This document shows positions 44,014-55,494 of a DNA stretch of 64,000 nt, one piece after another. The stretch is taken from contig NKYR01000042.1 in the NCBI GenBank assembly GCA_003184365.1, positions 237,964-301,963 of the forward strand, given 5' to 3'. The notes under the pieces are model-generated. The model did not search any database and had not been told where the DNA came from. It was given only the letters and a program-made list of their open reading frames with translations. The stretch's first letter is position 1; each line of letters begins with the position of its first letter. This DNA is from Evernia prunastri (taxonomy: Eukaryota > Ascomycota > Lecanoromycetes > Lecanorales > Parmeliaceae). The position numbers were made by a program, and so were the translations under genes.

Positions 44014-45252
44014 TGAGAGAGCAGGGAAAAGAAATGTGACAGAGAGAGTGTGGAAACTGTGGTCTGATCTGGAAAGGACGGCGCTAGTTATTTCCGCGAC
44101 GGGATTCCGATTCGTTGATGGCACCAGGGGGTGCAAGAAGTCATTGGGCAAGCTAACCGTTTAAAGATTAGCAGCCCTTCAACCCCAAATTTGCAACGAA
44201 TACAGCAACGTCAAAGTCGATTTTGTTTTTTTAAATACCAGGAATATGAGTCTTGTACTTCCCCTCTTGCGAGCCGTCAAGTTTGATGCGATTCAGAGCG
44301 TTTATGGCTGCTTGAGGTCCATGCAGAAAGGTGGTGTTCCCAAATCGGCTTAGCTTGCCCAATGACTTCTTGCACCCCCTGGTGATGGTTGGGTTGATGT
44401 TTGGGGACGGCACGGGGATATTTCAACTTTTATTTGTGAAGAGGATTACATCTTAGGGAGGGAAGAGTGGGTTTTCGATCAGCTTCATGTATATTATAGG
44501 GAAAAAATGGCATTTCTATCTCACACAGGAGACAAAATTAGTACCTACTGTTGAAGCGAAAAGAGCAAGTTATGGAATTGGATATGTGCCATCAGCCTGA
44601 TGAGATCTTGATTTGTTGAATACCCTCACAGAGAAACATTCACTGAAAAAAAAAAACGTTCCAATACCCGTGCATCGAGAGCCCAGATTGCCCATAAAGT
44701 CCAGGCGCCGTGGCAGAAAGTGGTGACAAATGTTACGGGTTCGCCGAGGGAGTCCTTTTTTCACCTGCGAGGGAATTGATCGTCGACGGAAATGACCCTT
44801 TCCTATTGGATGTCCGTGAACGTGTACGCAAATAGAAAGAGGGGTTCTTTTTTCCTTGTTACACCTCGGGGTACTTGGGAGTTCCCTCTTTGCAGAACTT
44901 TCATTTTACCCTCTTACTTATCCTCTAGGGTGAACGCATTGGTTGATGTGTACAACTCTCACCACTCTCGTTGCTCTCGAAAAATTTGCTCCCGGAGCGG
45001 TCGGTACTTATCAAGCCATCTACACTGCGGGGATTCAGAGACCTACAAACCTGACGCTGGGAAGATAAAGACAAGGCGAATACTTGGAGTCCCCTCTCGA
45101 GTCTTTTCATCCTGCTTCCACTGACTGTGCGCTGATTTTATATTAGCTCAACGTCGTGTGGAAGAGCAACAATGCTGCCATAGGTATCAGGTTTATTAGA
45201 TATAAATGGGCCTTTTCCCCTTCATTTTTCTCTCTTCTTCCATAAACACATC
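44014..45252. other. Intergenic region with long inverted repeat
   Basis: 1.24 kb between the paralogues at 40305 and 45253. It contains the 35-bp inverted repeat (separate entry). A minus-strand frame at 44231-44413 (60 codons) overlaps the right arm and the loop and looks somewhat protein-like (FGNTTFLHGPQAAINALNR), but it has no clear start or partner exon. Confidence 0.45.
44122..44384. repeat. Perfect 35-bp inverted repeat, 193-bp loop
   Basis: Arms are 44122-44156 and 44350-44384, identical over all 35 bases after reverse complement (left arm begins CACCAGGGGGTGCAAG). Sequence beyond each arm does not pair. A transcript through it would fold into a long-stem hairpin. It is shorter than a typical DNA transposon and no target duplication is evident. 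Confidence 0.85.
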
Positions 45253-47514
45253 ATGTCGTTCCTCTTTCGTGGTGACACGACAAAGAGCACGGTCGCATAC
45301 CTTTTCGCAGGGTTTTTGCCAAATTTCTCTGAATATCTGTCTGGACAACCGAGACACGTAAGCAATCCTCCTGTCATCTCTTTTATACACTGGTGCTAAC
45401 AGACCACCAAGACTACCAAGCGGCTTTCCCAAGCCGCTTCCTCCGTTGTCCCAACCAAAAGCGAAGAGTGCTCCGTCCCAGCTAGTGGCTCTGCAGAAAA
45501 GCAAAATCCTCCCAGCAAGCAAATTACAGTCTCTGCGCTTCAACAAAAGTACGAACAAGATTTGAAAGGACTCCAGCAGAACTATCAGACACTGGAGCAG
45601 ATCTATCAACGTCTCGAGAAGAAGTATAAAGATCTGGAGGAAGAACACATTGATGCCTCCAACCGATTTAAGACACTTGGAGGAGACCACCTGAAGCTAA
45701 AAGCTTGCTACGATCAGATCAAGGATGAGAGGGATCAATTCAAAGATGATGCTGATCAATCCAAGCAGGCCTCGACAGACGCCGCATCGCGATCATGGGC
45801 TTTGGAAGTCGAACTCGATCATATCATCGAGCAGAAAGCCGAGTCTGAGGACAACGCTAGAGCCCGCGAGCAGCGCCTAATGGAAAATGCAGCTCGAACC
45901 ATCCGGCGGATAATCGCCACGGTATGCGTTCTTAATGACATAGACGTGGACTTAATGGATGACGAGCAGATGAATCTCCACGAGCGTGCATACAAGCATC
46001 ATGACCTCGACGATACAAAGGCTACCAATAGCTTCAAGAAAATAAGAGCCAACGCCGTCAGACATACAAAAAAGGAATTCAACAAAATCGGTGTACCAGA
46101 AAACCACAGCGGCGATGTTTCTTCCTCGATCTCCACAGCAAAATTCAACAATCACGAGCAAGTCACGCCTATCGCAGAAGCCAATGGTAGCTCCATAAGC
46201 ACCGTAACTGAGGATGAAGCCGTGCCACGATTTTCGGATACCTTCAACGCGAAGAGACAGCGTATCGTTGCTGCAGACGAGCAGGACGTACTAAAATCGT
46301 TAGACCTAGGCTTCGAAGCTCGCAGACCTATATTGAAAACCAAGCGCATTTCTAAGAGATCCAAGCCTTCAACAGTGTTGAAGCTCGTGAGCCTTATCCC
46401 ATCGTCGGCAGTCACTCTAAGCGAGAAAAGGGGGGATCTCTTAACGCCAAGCAAAGAGGATATCGGCAATGTCACGCCTGCTCAGACTGATAGCACATGT
46501 GCTATCACGCGAGGTCAATCGAAAGTTCCTGGCGGCGACACTCAAGACTTCACCCAGGTCTTCATAGGCCCCTGTGTGCAGTCGAACAATACTCTGTCAC
46601 CAGGGGTAGCACTCTACCTCGGTACTGCCGGAGACGACGAGGTGGTTGTGGGCGGCGATGGTGGTGAGACCGGCGATACGAAAGACGAGGGTGGAGAGGA
46701 AGAAAGGTGTCATGGGTCCGCTACCGTGCTTAATAAGTTCACTATTCCCGGAGGCCATCAAGGCGACACCAGGATCAGCAACCACATTTCAACAAAACCT
46801 TCAACCTTAGTCAACAGTAAAACCGGCGATATCTGGAAAGGAACGTCTTTTGCGACTGGCAAGGTCCATCACACAGTCTTGGACGACCAGAAATCTTTCA
46901 CTGACGGTGGAGTGCCCCTTGTTGGGAGTGAAAACGAATCCTTGGCCCTGCAACGACCATCCTCTGAGCGTACAACTATCCGCAGTTCCAACACCTCTAC
47001 CACGCCCTTGGGTCAAACCCCCAGAATTATTCATGACTGTCCACCGTTCGAGCAGGACTTCAAGTTGGGCGTGGGCGATCGCGAAGCCTTATTCACCGCA
47101 CGTCGAAAGACATCCTCACGCACTCGAGCGCAAGCCCGTGCACTTCAACCGCCCAGTGCGTCCTTGATCCCACGTACGCCCTTGGTCCAAGACATTCCGT
47201 CTGAGATTGCCCACGCCGACGCGAAGGCGCCTCAAGAAGAGGCCTCCGAACAGATCATCGACGAGAAGGAGGCTACAGGGGAAAACTCCCTGGGCTCGAC
47301 TGTTCCCAGGAGAAGAAAGGCCAAAGGCAAGAAGGCCAAGCAGGAGACACTGAAGAAGGAGGAGGGGCCAAAGGTCGAGGGCGCAAACCGAAGCCAACGA
47401 CGGGCGGCAAGTCGAGAGCGAAAAGCAGCAGAGAAGAGAGCTCAGACTGCCGCACAAGCCGCTGCACAGCAAGCAAGGAATGCTATGGTCACGGCGATGA
47501 TGGAGTCTGAATGA
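45253..47514 (+). CDS. Coiled-coil protein (family member 4)
   Basis: Exons 45253-45357 (35 codons) and 45403-47514, with a 45-bp phase 0 intron (donor GTAAGC, GCTAAC branch site overlapping the acceptor region, acceptor ACAG); 738 aa. A coiled coil covers about residues 80-200 (LEQIYQRLEKKYKDLEEEH). A Ser/Thr/Gly-rich middle contains DIWKGTSFA, shared with the gene at 40305. The C-terminal 80 residues are Lys/Arg/Ala-rich (RRRKAKGKKAKQE, RRAASRERKAAEKRAQ). Unlike the other members it lacks the second, phase 1 intron, so that intron was probably lost, with exons 2 and 3 now fused. No enzyme motif. Function unknown. Confidence 0.68.
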
Positions 47515-48510
47515 AAGATGAAAGTGGGACGAAGAGAAGGGTAGGGTACCGTTCGTTGAGGACGACGCTACTGTGATTGATCCCCGTACATGACAGGCAC
47601 CTGATATCGACCTGGTGGTGTGTTTTCTTGTTGTTGGTTTGGGAGCTGCCGTCTGGATATTGGAGGGTAGATTTCACATTCATAGGATCAGACGGAGTTG
47701 GATATGCAGCGACATTCTGTGTTATAGGAGCCACCGGATTTGGGAGGATTTCTCATTAGTACGCTTTTATTAATTACAATCAACTACAATCAATTCCCCC
47801 ATCACGATCATCACAATGGCCCTTCCGAACGAGATATCTCCCACCCTCGCTCCCCAAATAAATCAATCGTAGTCCAGAAATTCCAATCCCATGAACGAAC
47901 TCGCACGAAAGCAAGATGCCGCTCAGATAGACTCCGTTCAAGAAGGGTCTCTAGGGGGCCCTTAGATCCTTGCTGTCTCCCATTTTCCTATTCTCTGCTT
48001 TTTATTTTTCCTGTTCTTCTTTCATGACACCGATTTGAAGCATCAACGACATTCAAAACGAATTTGGTATTAGAGACTGCTGACATGAAGTGCTTCTGCA
48101 TCTTCATGTTTACCGTATAGGTGGCGTCTGGAGCTGGCACGCTAGTATCATGTTGCCTGATCTCTCAGAGATTCAAGAGTCAGTAGCGAGAGTCACGTAT
48201 AGGGATTGGGATTAGGAGCGCAAGGGTCCAAGTGTTTCAAGCATGCTGTCCAGGAGATACTCGTACGGGGAAGAATGAACACGACTGTGAGTCGATGAGC
48301 CTTAATACCTTCAGGCATCAAATAGTCTTGATTCCATGTTCGTGAGTATGAACGTCCTATGTCTTTGACCGCTACACACAGAATGTGTACATCCTGTGAA
48401 ATCACTATCGTGTCCTATCGCTAGAATGCCCAAATGAAATGTAGTGTGTAAACGCCTTGATTGTCGCTGTACAGCAATCCTTGGGGCCTAGCCAGGAGCG
48501 GAGCCACCTC
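47515..48510. other. Convergent 3' intergenic region
   Basis: About 1 kb between the coiled-coil gene and the minus-strand AAA ATPase, both ending here. No coding-like frame or repeat seen. Confidence 0.45.
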
Positions 48511-50667
48511 TCAGTTTCCATTCAGCTGTGCCTGATCACCAACATGCCTTTGCTCAATAGCCAACACACTTTGCACGTGCTCGTAGCCAAGGCCCTTGCC
48601 CTTCTTACTGGCAAGCAGTTGCGCGGTCTTGAGCACATTCTTGATCTCACGGCCGTTCATTTCGTACTCCGCCAGCCTATCAAGGTCTTGGTCACTGAAA
48701 TTGTGCTTCTTGCCCTTCGAGGATGCATTGAGAAAATTGACCCAGACGTGTCGACGTGAGGATTTGCTGAGCTCGCCATATTGCATGCTGATGTGGATAC
48801 GCGATTGGAAGGCGGCATCGATATTGTCGACGCGATTGGTGGTGAGGAAAAGGATTCCCTCGTAGTATTCCAGAATGCGAAGGAAGATGGAGACGAGTTT
48901 GTTTCGCTCCAGATCGTGTGAGCTGCGCTGTTCAAGAAATACGTCGGCTTCGTCAAGCAGGAGGACGGCGTTCCATTTGCTGGCCATCTCTAGTACATTG
49001 GAAAGTGAAGTTTCGACTTGAGACGAATCGAGACCGAGGTCACCGGCACTCATCATGTAGAGAGGTGCACGCATAGTTTCAGCGACTTCAAGCTATGGTC
49101 AGCGTAGTACTTTCACAAAAGTCACTGGCTAGATGAAGACATAACTCACCAGACTCTGCAGTCAGCGTTTTTCCAACACCAGGGGGTCCAGACAACAGCA
49201 TGATCATGCCCTTACCCTTCCCCTGAATCACGTCGTCAAAGCTATCTCTATGCTTGACCTGACTCTCGGCTAAAGCAAGTATGAGCTCTTTATGATCTTC
49301 AGGGAGGACAAGGCTCTCGAAGGCCCTTTCGTTGTACTCAATGTCCAAGACAGAGCCGATAGAGAAGGTCAGCCATTTCTTATTCTTCAGAGAGTAGCCT
49401 TTCAATGAGGCGCTACACAAAAGCAGCTGATCGCTGGTTAAAGATTTCAGGCTGCTCTTTTCCCCTGTAGCGACGGCCTCATACTCCTCTTCATCAACGT
49501 AGCTGTCGTAGTCCTCGTCCTGGATTTCGTCTTCGTCTTCGCTGTCCTCTTCGGAATCAATTGAGGGAGCTGTCGTGACAGGCTTCGCTAGAGTCGCTAG
49601 ATTGACTTGCTTGTTAGGATTGAAGCGATTCCATGCATAAGTATCGATGATGATGCGGCTGTCAACCTAGATAATACGTGTCAATGAGGTGTGAGATGAA
49701 TAAGAGCATGATAGCAAGGACTTACATTGTATTTGATAGGACCCCACAGACCCTCGCCAATGCCAATCCCCTGATAGTTCTTGTAATGGTAACCACTGAG
49801 TTCTTCAAATGCTTTACCTCTCTGGATGAGTGCCTCCTTGACCTTGACCAAGTTCGGATGGTACTCGAGAGGATAGGCAGTGAGCTTCGTGATTTTCGTA
49901 GTGCCCTCAAATTCATACACATAGAATTGTGCGTTACCAAGGCCAAAGTTCTCGCCGTCCCAGTCAACAATCTGGCAGCCGAGGGAATAGCGATTACCAC
50001 ATCGGGTCTCTTGGTAATTGCCATGATTGAATGTAGCAGCGCAATTCTGTCCGTCTGTCACTGTGAAAACGGTGGTGCCAGGTTCGAAGATCATCCATAT
50101 GGTGCTGTAAGTGATGACGCCGTTGAGAATAAAATCATCTCTTGCCTTGAGGTCGTCCCTGAGCTCGGCCTCAAGGATACGATGGAGGAGTTCCAAGTGG
50201 TCTTTCGTCTCTGGTTCTTGCTCGGACTCCAAGGCTTCAAGCAAGTTCTCCCAGCGGTGAATGAATGCCTGGAAGGGTGCTTTGAAAGTCAAACGGTCCA
50301 AGGTAGTTGTGATGCCAGGGTAGTCTTTGAGAATTGACCCGAGAGCTTGCTTGAGAAGAGGGGACTGAACAACGATAGAGTCGATCTGCAACTTCTTTCG
50401 ACCATCGTAGCTCTTGCTGTTGCGGATGAGGAGAGCATAGCGTGCACTTTCTGCGTTCTCTGCAGCCTCTTCAAGGTCGTCAGGGTATTTGTCAACCCAG
50501 GTCGTCTTACCTCGGTTGTCAGGCTTAGATTGGTAAAGGTTTTTAACATCAGTGATCATTCCAGGCTTGGCATCCGAGGAGGCATCATTGCCGTGAGTCG
50601 TCCCATCGGAAAAGCTGACAGCAGCGTCCTTCGCCGCCACAATCGGTGAGGACTCAAGCAGCGTCAT
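48511..50667 (-). CDS. AAA ATPase with large N-terminal domain
   Basis: Exons 50667-49726, 49666-49150 and 49085-48511. Introns are 59 bp (phase 0) and 64 bp (phase 1, acceptor AAG); 677 aa. The N-terminal 350 residues match the pattern of fungal AAA proteins with a DUF7025-type region (IWMIFEPGTTVF, LGCQIVDWDGENFG). A very acidic spacer follows (DSEEDSEDEDE). The AAA module has Walker A GPPGVGKT at about 475-482, MRAPLYMMSAGDLG, Walker B VLLLDEADVFLEQR, and sensor/arginine-finger region FLTTNRVDNIDAAFQSRIH. The AAG acceptor is needed: the upstream TAG acceptor, 7 nt earlier, puts a stop in frame, whereas AAG restores E-S-V-A-E-T-M. The role is unknown; relatives resemble proteins acting on chromatin or membranes, and no partner gene is obvious here. 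Confidence 0.85.
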
Positions 50668-51636
50668 AGTGCTGTGAATATGTCTGAGAAAGGAAGTGGC
50701 TTGACGGGTGGATATATTGGAGTGATAGAAGTGTAAGAAGTGTACAATCGTTCAGATAGACTATGGTAATGTCAAAAGGCCGCTTTGATGTTTAAAACAT
50801 GAAGAGGAAAGCGCGCAGTCTATATGTGATTTTGCGAATCCTCAGATGAAAGCCTTGCTCTTAGCGGGGTAAGTGTTGCCTAAAGGCTTTGCACTAGCGT
50901 GCGTTCTACAGCCTTGTTGACTCACCAATGAGTCGAACCAACAAACTCATATCAAGTCTCTAGAATTCGACATGATGTGACTCTTCCACGTTGCTGCCTG
51001 GCTATGCGTGCAAGTGAGTTGTGCGGTCGTTCATTCATTGCCTCGTAGGTTTGGCGTTAGCCTTGCTAAACAAAAGCCATGTGTTGACCCTTGTAGGGCT
51101 GGATAAAGTGACTTGCGATTCAGGATACGGACCCGGACAGGAAAGCAAAGTTCCAAGCGCCGCTACTGCCTCACAGGACCGGTTATTGGCCGATCAGTCC
51201 CGAAAAGATGAATTGCAGCGATTCGGTCCCGTATGGATGCATAAGCTGGCGAAGGTGTGGTCGTAAATGATTCGTTGTAAAAGGCTGCAATCAGGTGTAA
51301 ACAGGCATTGGAATCGACTGCCACTAGCCTTGAAAGACATCCCGGCCGGGACGCATTGGAACTCAGGAGTTGACAACGGAGGTAGTTGGATATTTATGAT
51401 AGTCCATAATAATGCTCCCTTCACGGACGAAACGAGGTTCTAATCTGTAGAATGTGATCATCGGCGTGACCCTGGGTTATCCAGGAGTAGGGAATTCAGC
51501 TTTTGTGGCCAGGAAGTCAGAAGCGAAGTGGGCGTGACAACTCAAAGACCAGGCAGGAGTCATGCATGCAATCGCACAGCCGTCGCAGATAATCCCAACA
51601 GCGGGGGTCATTATCTCGGGTGAATCAAAGACGTTC
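50668..51636. other. No supported gene
   Basis: About 970 bp holding the AAA gene promoter and the 3' region of the cyclin gene. No coding-like frame apart from shadows. Confidence 0.45.
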
Positions 51637-52888
51637 TCACTTGGGCTCTTTTGCCAACGTCGGCCCAAAAATATCCTCCGCCTCTTTCTCCGACTTCTCC
51701 CTCTCCAGCTTTCTTTTCTTGACGACCTTTTCATCCAGTCCATTTCCTCCTGTGCCTTCCGAATCTCGCTTTTGCGCCTTGTTGATACCGACAAGATCAA
51801 CCTTCTCTGGATTCCGACACTTGAAGAGTTTCTTGTCGATCTTCGTCAGAGCCTTCATCTCTGCTTCTCCTGGGTTTGCAGAGGCAGAAGAGCGAAGGAG
51901 TTCGGCGCAAGATTTCAACGTAATGATGAGCTTTGATTTAAGAGTCGATGGCGTAGGAATCTTGGTGTCAATGTAGAAGCGCGCAAGAGGCTCATCGGCG
52001 AGGAAGAGGGAGGACAGCCAAATTTGAGAGGGCGTGTATAGGAAGTAGGCATCTGTGAGGAGGGCTGAACTCTTTCCTACGTCCTTGGCCTTGCCGTGAG
52101 CCATTTGTATGCGTCGAACTACCTCATCCGCCGACCTTGATTTCTTACCACCCTCCTTCGCTGGCTGAATCTCCATCACCTCTTTCTGAAGCTGCCCCGA
52201 CGACTTCGTGATGCCTGGGCCAGCCTGTCCCTTTCCTTGAGCTAGGCCTAGCAGCTCCATGATCCCTCCTTCCAGCCCCCGATGTGGATGTCGAACGTCG
52301 AAGGTGAACCGGAGACCTTGGGTCAATAGGAATTCAGGCGCGACAACGCTTTCCGGTGTAGTCTTCGGGAGCTTAGAAGCGAAACTTCTGAGTGATGTGT
52401 AATGATTTTCGGTCTTGGTGGAGAGGAAGAGCGCGGCTGCCATCATCTCTTTGGGGTGGTAGGTCATTGGGGAGTTGTAGAGGTAGAAGCGCTTGAGGTA
52501 TTGTACTGCTGTAGCCTGACGGTTTTGTTAAGCTTCTCGATGAACAGCCACTATACTGAGGGTTGTCTACCTTCACATTAGTAGGGAATTCGCAGAAGTC
52601 CGCAAACTGCATCGACTTGACGCAGTAGAAGCCCACGAGCTTTTGCTCCTCCTCCACCGTGAGACAATCCACCTCTTTTGCAGGACCTGAAAGCTTCTCG
52701 TTACCTCCTTCTTTTGCTGCATCGGTTGCGGATTGACCAGTATGCTGGCTTTGGATGGCAGCTCGCACGCCGTCAGCAGCGGAGGCATTCGTAGTAGAGC
52801 GGAGTGAAGCGAGGGATTCTCGAGTAAACGACCACAATCGATATTGTGTAGATGTACGATAGATGTCGTCTTCAGTCATTTGAGCCAT
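51637..52888 (-). CDS. CCL1: Cyclin H homologue (TFIIH kinase cyclin)
   Basis: Exons 52888-52571 and 52515-51637 with a 55-bp phase 0 intron; 398 aa. The N-terminus TEDDIYRTSTQYRLWSFT is characteristic of Ccl1/cyclin H. Cyclin box 1 includes FCEFPTNVK joined across the intron to ATAVQYLKRFYLYNS, then ALFLSTKTENHY. A second box follows, interrupted by a Lys/Gln/Gly-rich insert that is longer than in yeast. The C-terminus is basic (KKRKLEREKSEKEAED). Cyclin H partners the Cdk7/Kin28 kinase in TFIIH, which phosphorylates the RNA polymerase II tail. It is an ordinary housekeeping gene. Confidence 0.9.
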
Positions 52889-53623
52889 GACGAGGCCGAC
52901 TGCTGTTGGGGGTTGGATCCTGGAAGGTCGGTGATGGTGTCATGTGGAGATCACCGGGTAGTCATAGTGAAGCTCACTCCGCGCTTTCTACTTTGGCTAT
53001 GGTGCTACTAAAATATGCGGTGGCCATTCACCACTGTCTACATTTGACGAAGATTTACAGAGGCATTTATTTCAGCTCTAGGTTGTGTGTGAGTCGATCG
53101 TCTCAAAAAGGAGACAAATAAAAAATCGTCTCGCTCCCCAGTGGTCATTCCCCAATCATGTCCGAGAAGACGGTCTTTCTAACCATGATACCCAAGTCCG
53201 GTATCAAATGCATTGAAGGAATTGCTCTAGAAAGCAACGTTTCGGGCAGCTTGCCCACGCTGCTCACAGCCCAGGGTTTCAATAAACCCAGCGCTGGAAG
53301 CTAGGGTCAGTCAATGCCAGTGGAGGCAGTAGCGAACAAGATCTACCAACAGGGAATGACGTTTCACCGTTGGCGCGTGATGCGGTTTAGTCTTTGTCTC
53401 TTATTTAAACAATGGCTTGACATCTTTCAAATGTACTAACGCAAGTGTGCCGAATAGGACCAACGACGCTCTTCAAGTTCGCTTCCAGCCGGCACCGCAC
53501 AAGCAAGGCGCACCAAAGCGAATACCAGGGAAGGACTTTCGATAACTGTTATACATGGCAACGCTCCCTTCTATGACTCTCCCTCTCTGTCCCTAAGTCT
53601 AGCGACCTTGGAGACTAAAGCCG
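52889..53623. other. No supported gene
   Basis: 735 bp; the left end is the cyclin promoter. I see no coding-like frame or repeat in the rest. Confidence 0.45.
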
Positions 53624-54533
53624 CTAGTACGAATAGGAAGCTAACCAAAGCAAACCCGTCGGGCTCGATTCTGGCAACACCACGTCCACCTTGACCCTCT
53701 GCGCCGTCGCTGGAAACGGCGCCAGACTCAAACTCGAGCATCTCAGACAGTCAAAGTTGCCATTCTCCACCGTGCGCCACACCCCGTTCTTAGTCTGTGC
53801 TTGGATCACTATACTGGCTGCGAACAAGCTCATCCTTTTGTTGACGCTCGTGACGACCGCTTCAACTGCCAACTGGTTCCCATTGTCGCTGTACAGGGTA
53901 GAGTTGAAGCCTGCCGTGACAACGCCGGACGAGGCAACATTGTTCCCATTCCCACTTGACGGAGTCTGGCCTATGGGCACGAAAGAGTTTGTGGAAAGGC
54001 AGTATGCGTGATGCGGCCACCTGTCCGCAGCATTACTTCCAATGCATATCTCATCAGTTGCACATTTGCCATGGCCAATATTTGTATTGTGTTCAGGGTT
54101 CGGCCGGCCTGTTTCATGTAGCTCGGCACAGAAAGTCTCATAATCTTGAGGGGAGATTTCGTGATGACACCAGGAGCTTATTGTGTGAGCATTGGCTAGA
54201 GGGCACTCTCCGATGGGGGTGGAGGAGGAGCGTTGTTGCAGCGGGGAGAGAGAGGTGTGAAAATGCAGAACCGGGATTGAGGCCGTAAGGTCGGTGCCGT
54301 TGGAGGACAGGATAGTGACTTGAATAGGAGAGAAGGGGCTGCATATGGAGGTTTAGCATGTGTCTTGATTCTTAGACTTTACAGCGTCGGGCAGAATTGG
54401 GTCCTAGAGCCTTGGAGGTTCGCCAGCTTATTATAGACCTGACATACCTAGAGCTACTGGTTGAATCGCTATGCAGGCAAGCACCCAACCTCGATAGGAT
54501 CCACAGCCTGAACCCGAGTGTGACAACTCTCAT
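53624..54533 (-). CDS. Secreted Cys-rich protein, unknown family
   Basis: Exon 1 is 54533-54448 (start MRVVTLGFRLWILSRLGACL, signal-peptide-like). The intron is 54447-54339 (109 bp, donor GTATGT, CTAAAC branch-like site, acceptor TGCAG, phase 2). Exon 2 is 54338-53624, open throughout; 266 aa. The middle part is rich in Cys: GECPLANAHTISSWC, FCAELHETG, GKCATDEICIGS and HHAYCLSTN. A beta-rich, Cys-poor second half ends GLLWLASYSY after a C-x2-C. N-glycosylation sites are present (NGT, NST). The Cys pattern with a CATDEIC segment resembles many fungal extracellular proteins of unknown function, some of which are effectors. No known domain is recognised. The long exon has no ATG, so the gene is easily missed. 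Confidence 0.62.
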
Positions 54534-55494
54534 TGTCAACGTTCGGCATACAGTCAATTAGAAGTAACTTCGAAATCAAGGGTATTGGTGAAAGAGAGTA
54601 CTTCAACAAACATTGGAATGATTGACGGAACGGTGCGGCCCTCGGACCCACTCTCTCGCTAGCAACCGCGGCAAAAAGGGACATATGCAATGTTAGGCAG
54701 GATGCTCGTGTCTGTCTTGCCAGGTTATTGAAACAGTGGAGGATCACGGCAGATTGGGCCGAGGATCAATGATAGCAAGCGACACGCGCAGGCGCATGAT
54801 GTGAGCTGGCGATTGTAGATTTGGAGAAGTATACAGCGTTTGGCGCTTTGACTGCTTACTGCGAAAGGTTTAATCGTAAATGTCGTAGGTTGAAGCCTTA
54901 GCTTACTGTCTGTGCCCAGGTCCTGTGTCAGCAGCAGAACAAGCAGTCAATCGAAGGACGAATACCCGAATATTTGCAGACTTCAGCATCGTAAAATCCT
55001 GCGCTCTTCACTGCTTTCTTTACGGAAAGTATTATGCACCAAGATCGACTGAAAGTGCGCATTTTCACCAGCCCAATATACTACTCGATATATCTGTCAT
55101 GGACAAGTGATGTGCGTCGCGGTTGAAGATCACTCATGTAATGGCTAGATTGTTCAGCCTCCGCAGTCGTATGAGGGCTTCCAAGACGGGATGCTTCTCT
55201 CTTCTCTCGCCGCATCTTCAGGAGTGAGCAGTCTATGCACTGCTGGTTAGAGTGCCATTTTTGTCCGATAGTGGGGTAACCTGGCAGCATGCACAGCACT
55301 TGAGAGGGCCCTTGCGCTGGCCACATAACAGAGGGCCCAGCCATGACTTCCCTGAAGGCACGCTTTGGTAGAGGGACCGGTGTCGATCGAATGGGAGATA
55401 TATGTCGGTCCAAATACGCCTGCCGCAGTTGATTTCAGTCCAAGGCTGGATTTTGTTGCTTCTTCCGCGAACGTCCAAACTTCCCTTCGTCTCG
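54534..55494. other. No supported gene
   Basis: About 960 bp with short frames only. It contains the promoter of the secreted protein gene and the 3' region of the metallophosphoesterase gene. Confidence 0.45.
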
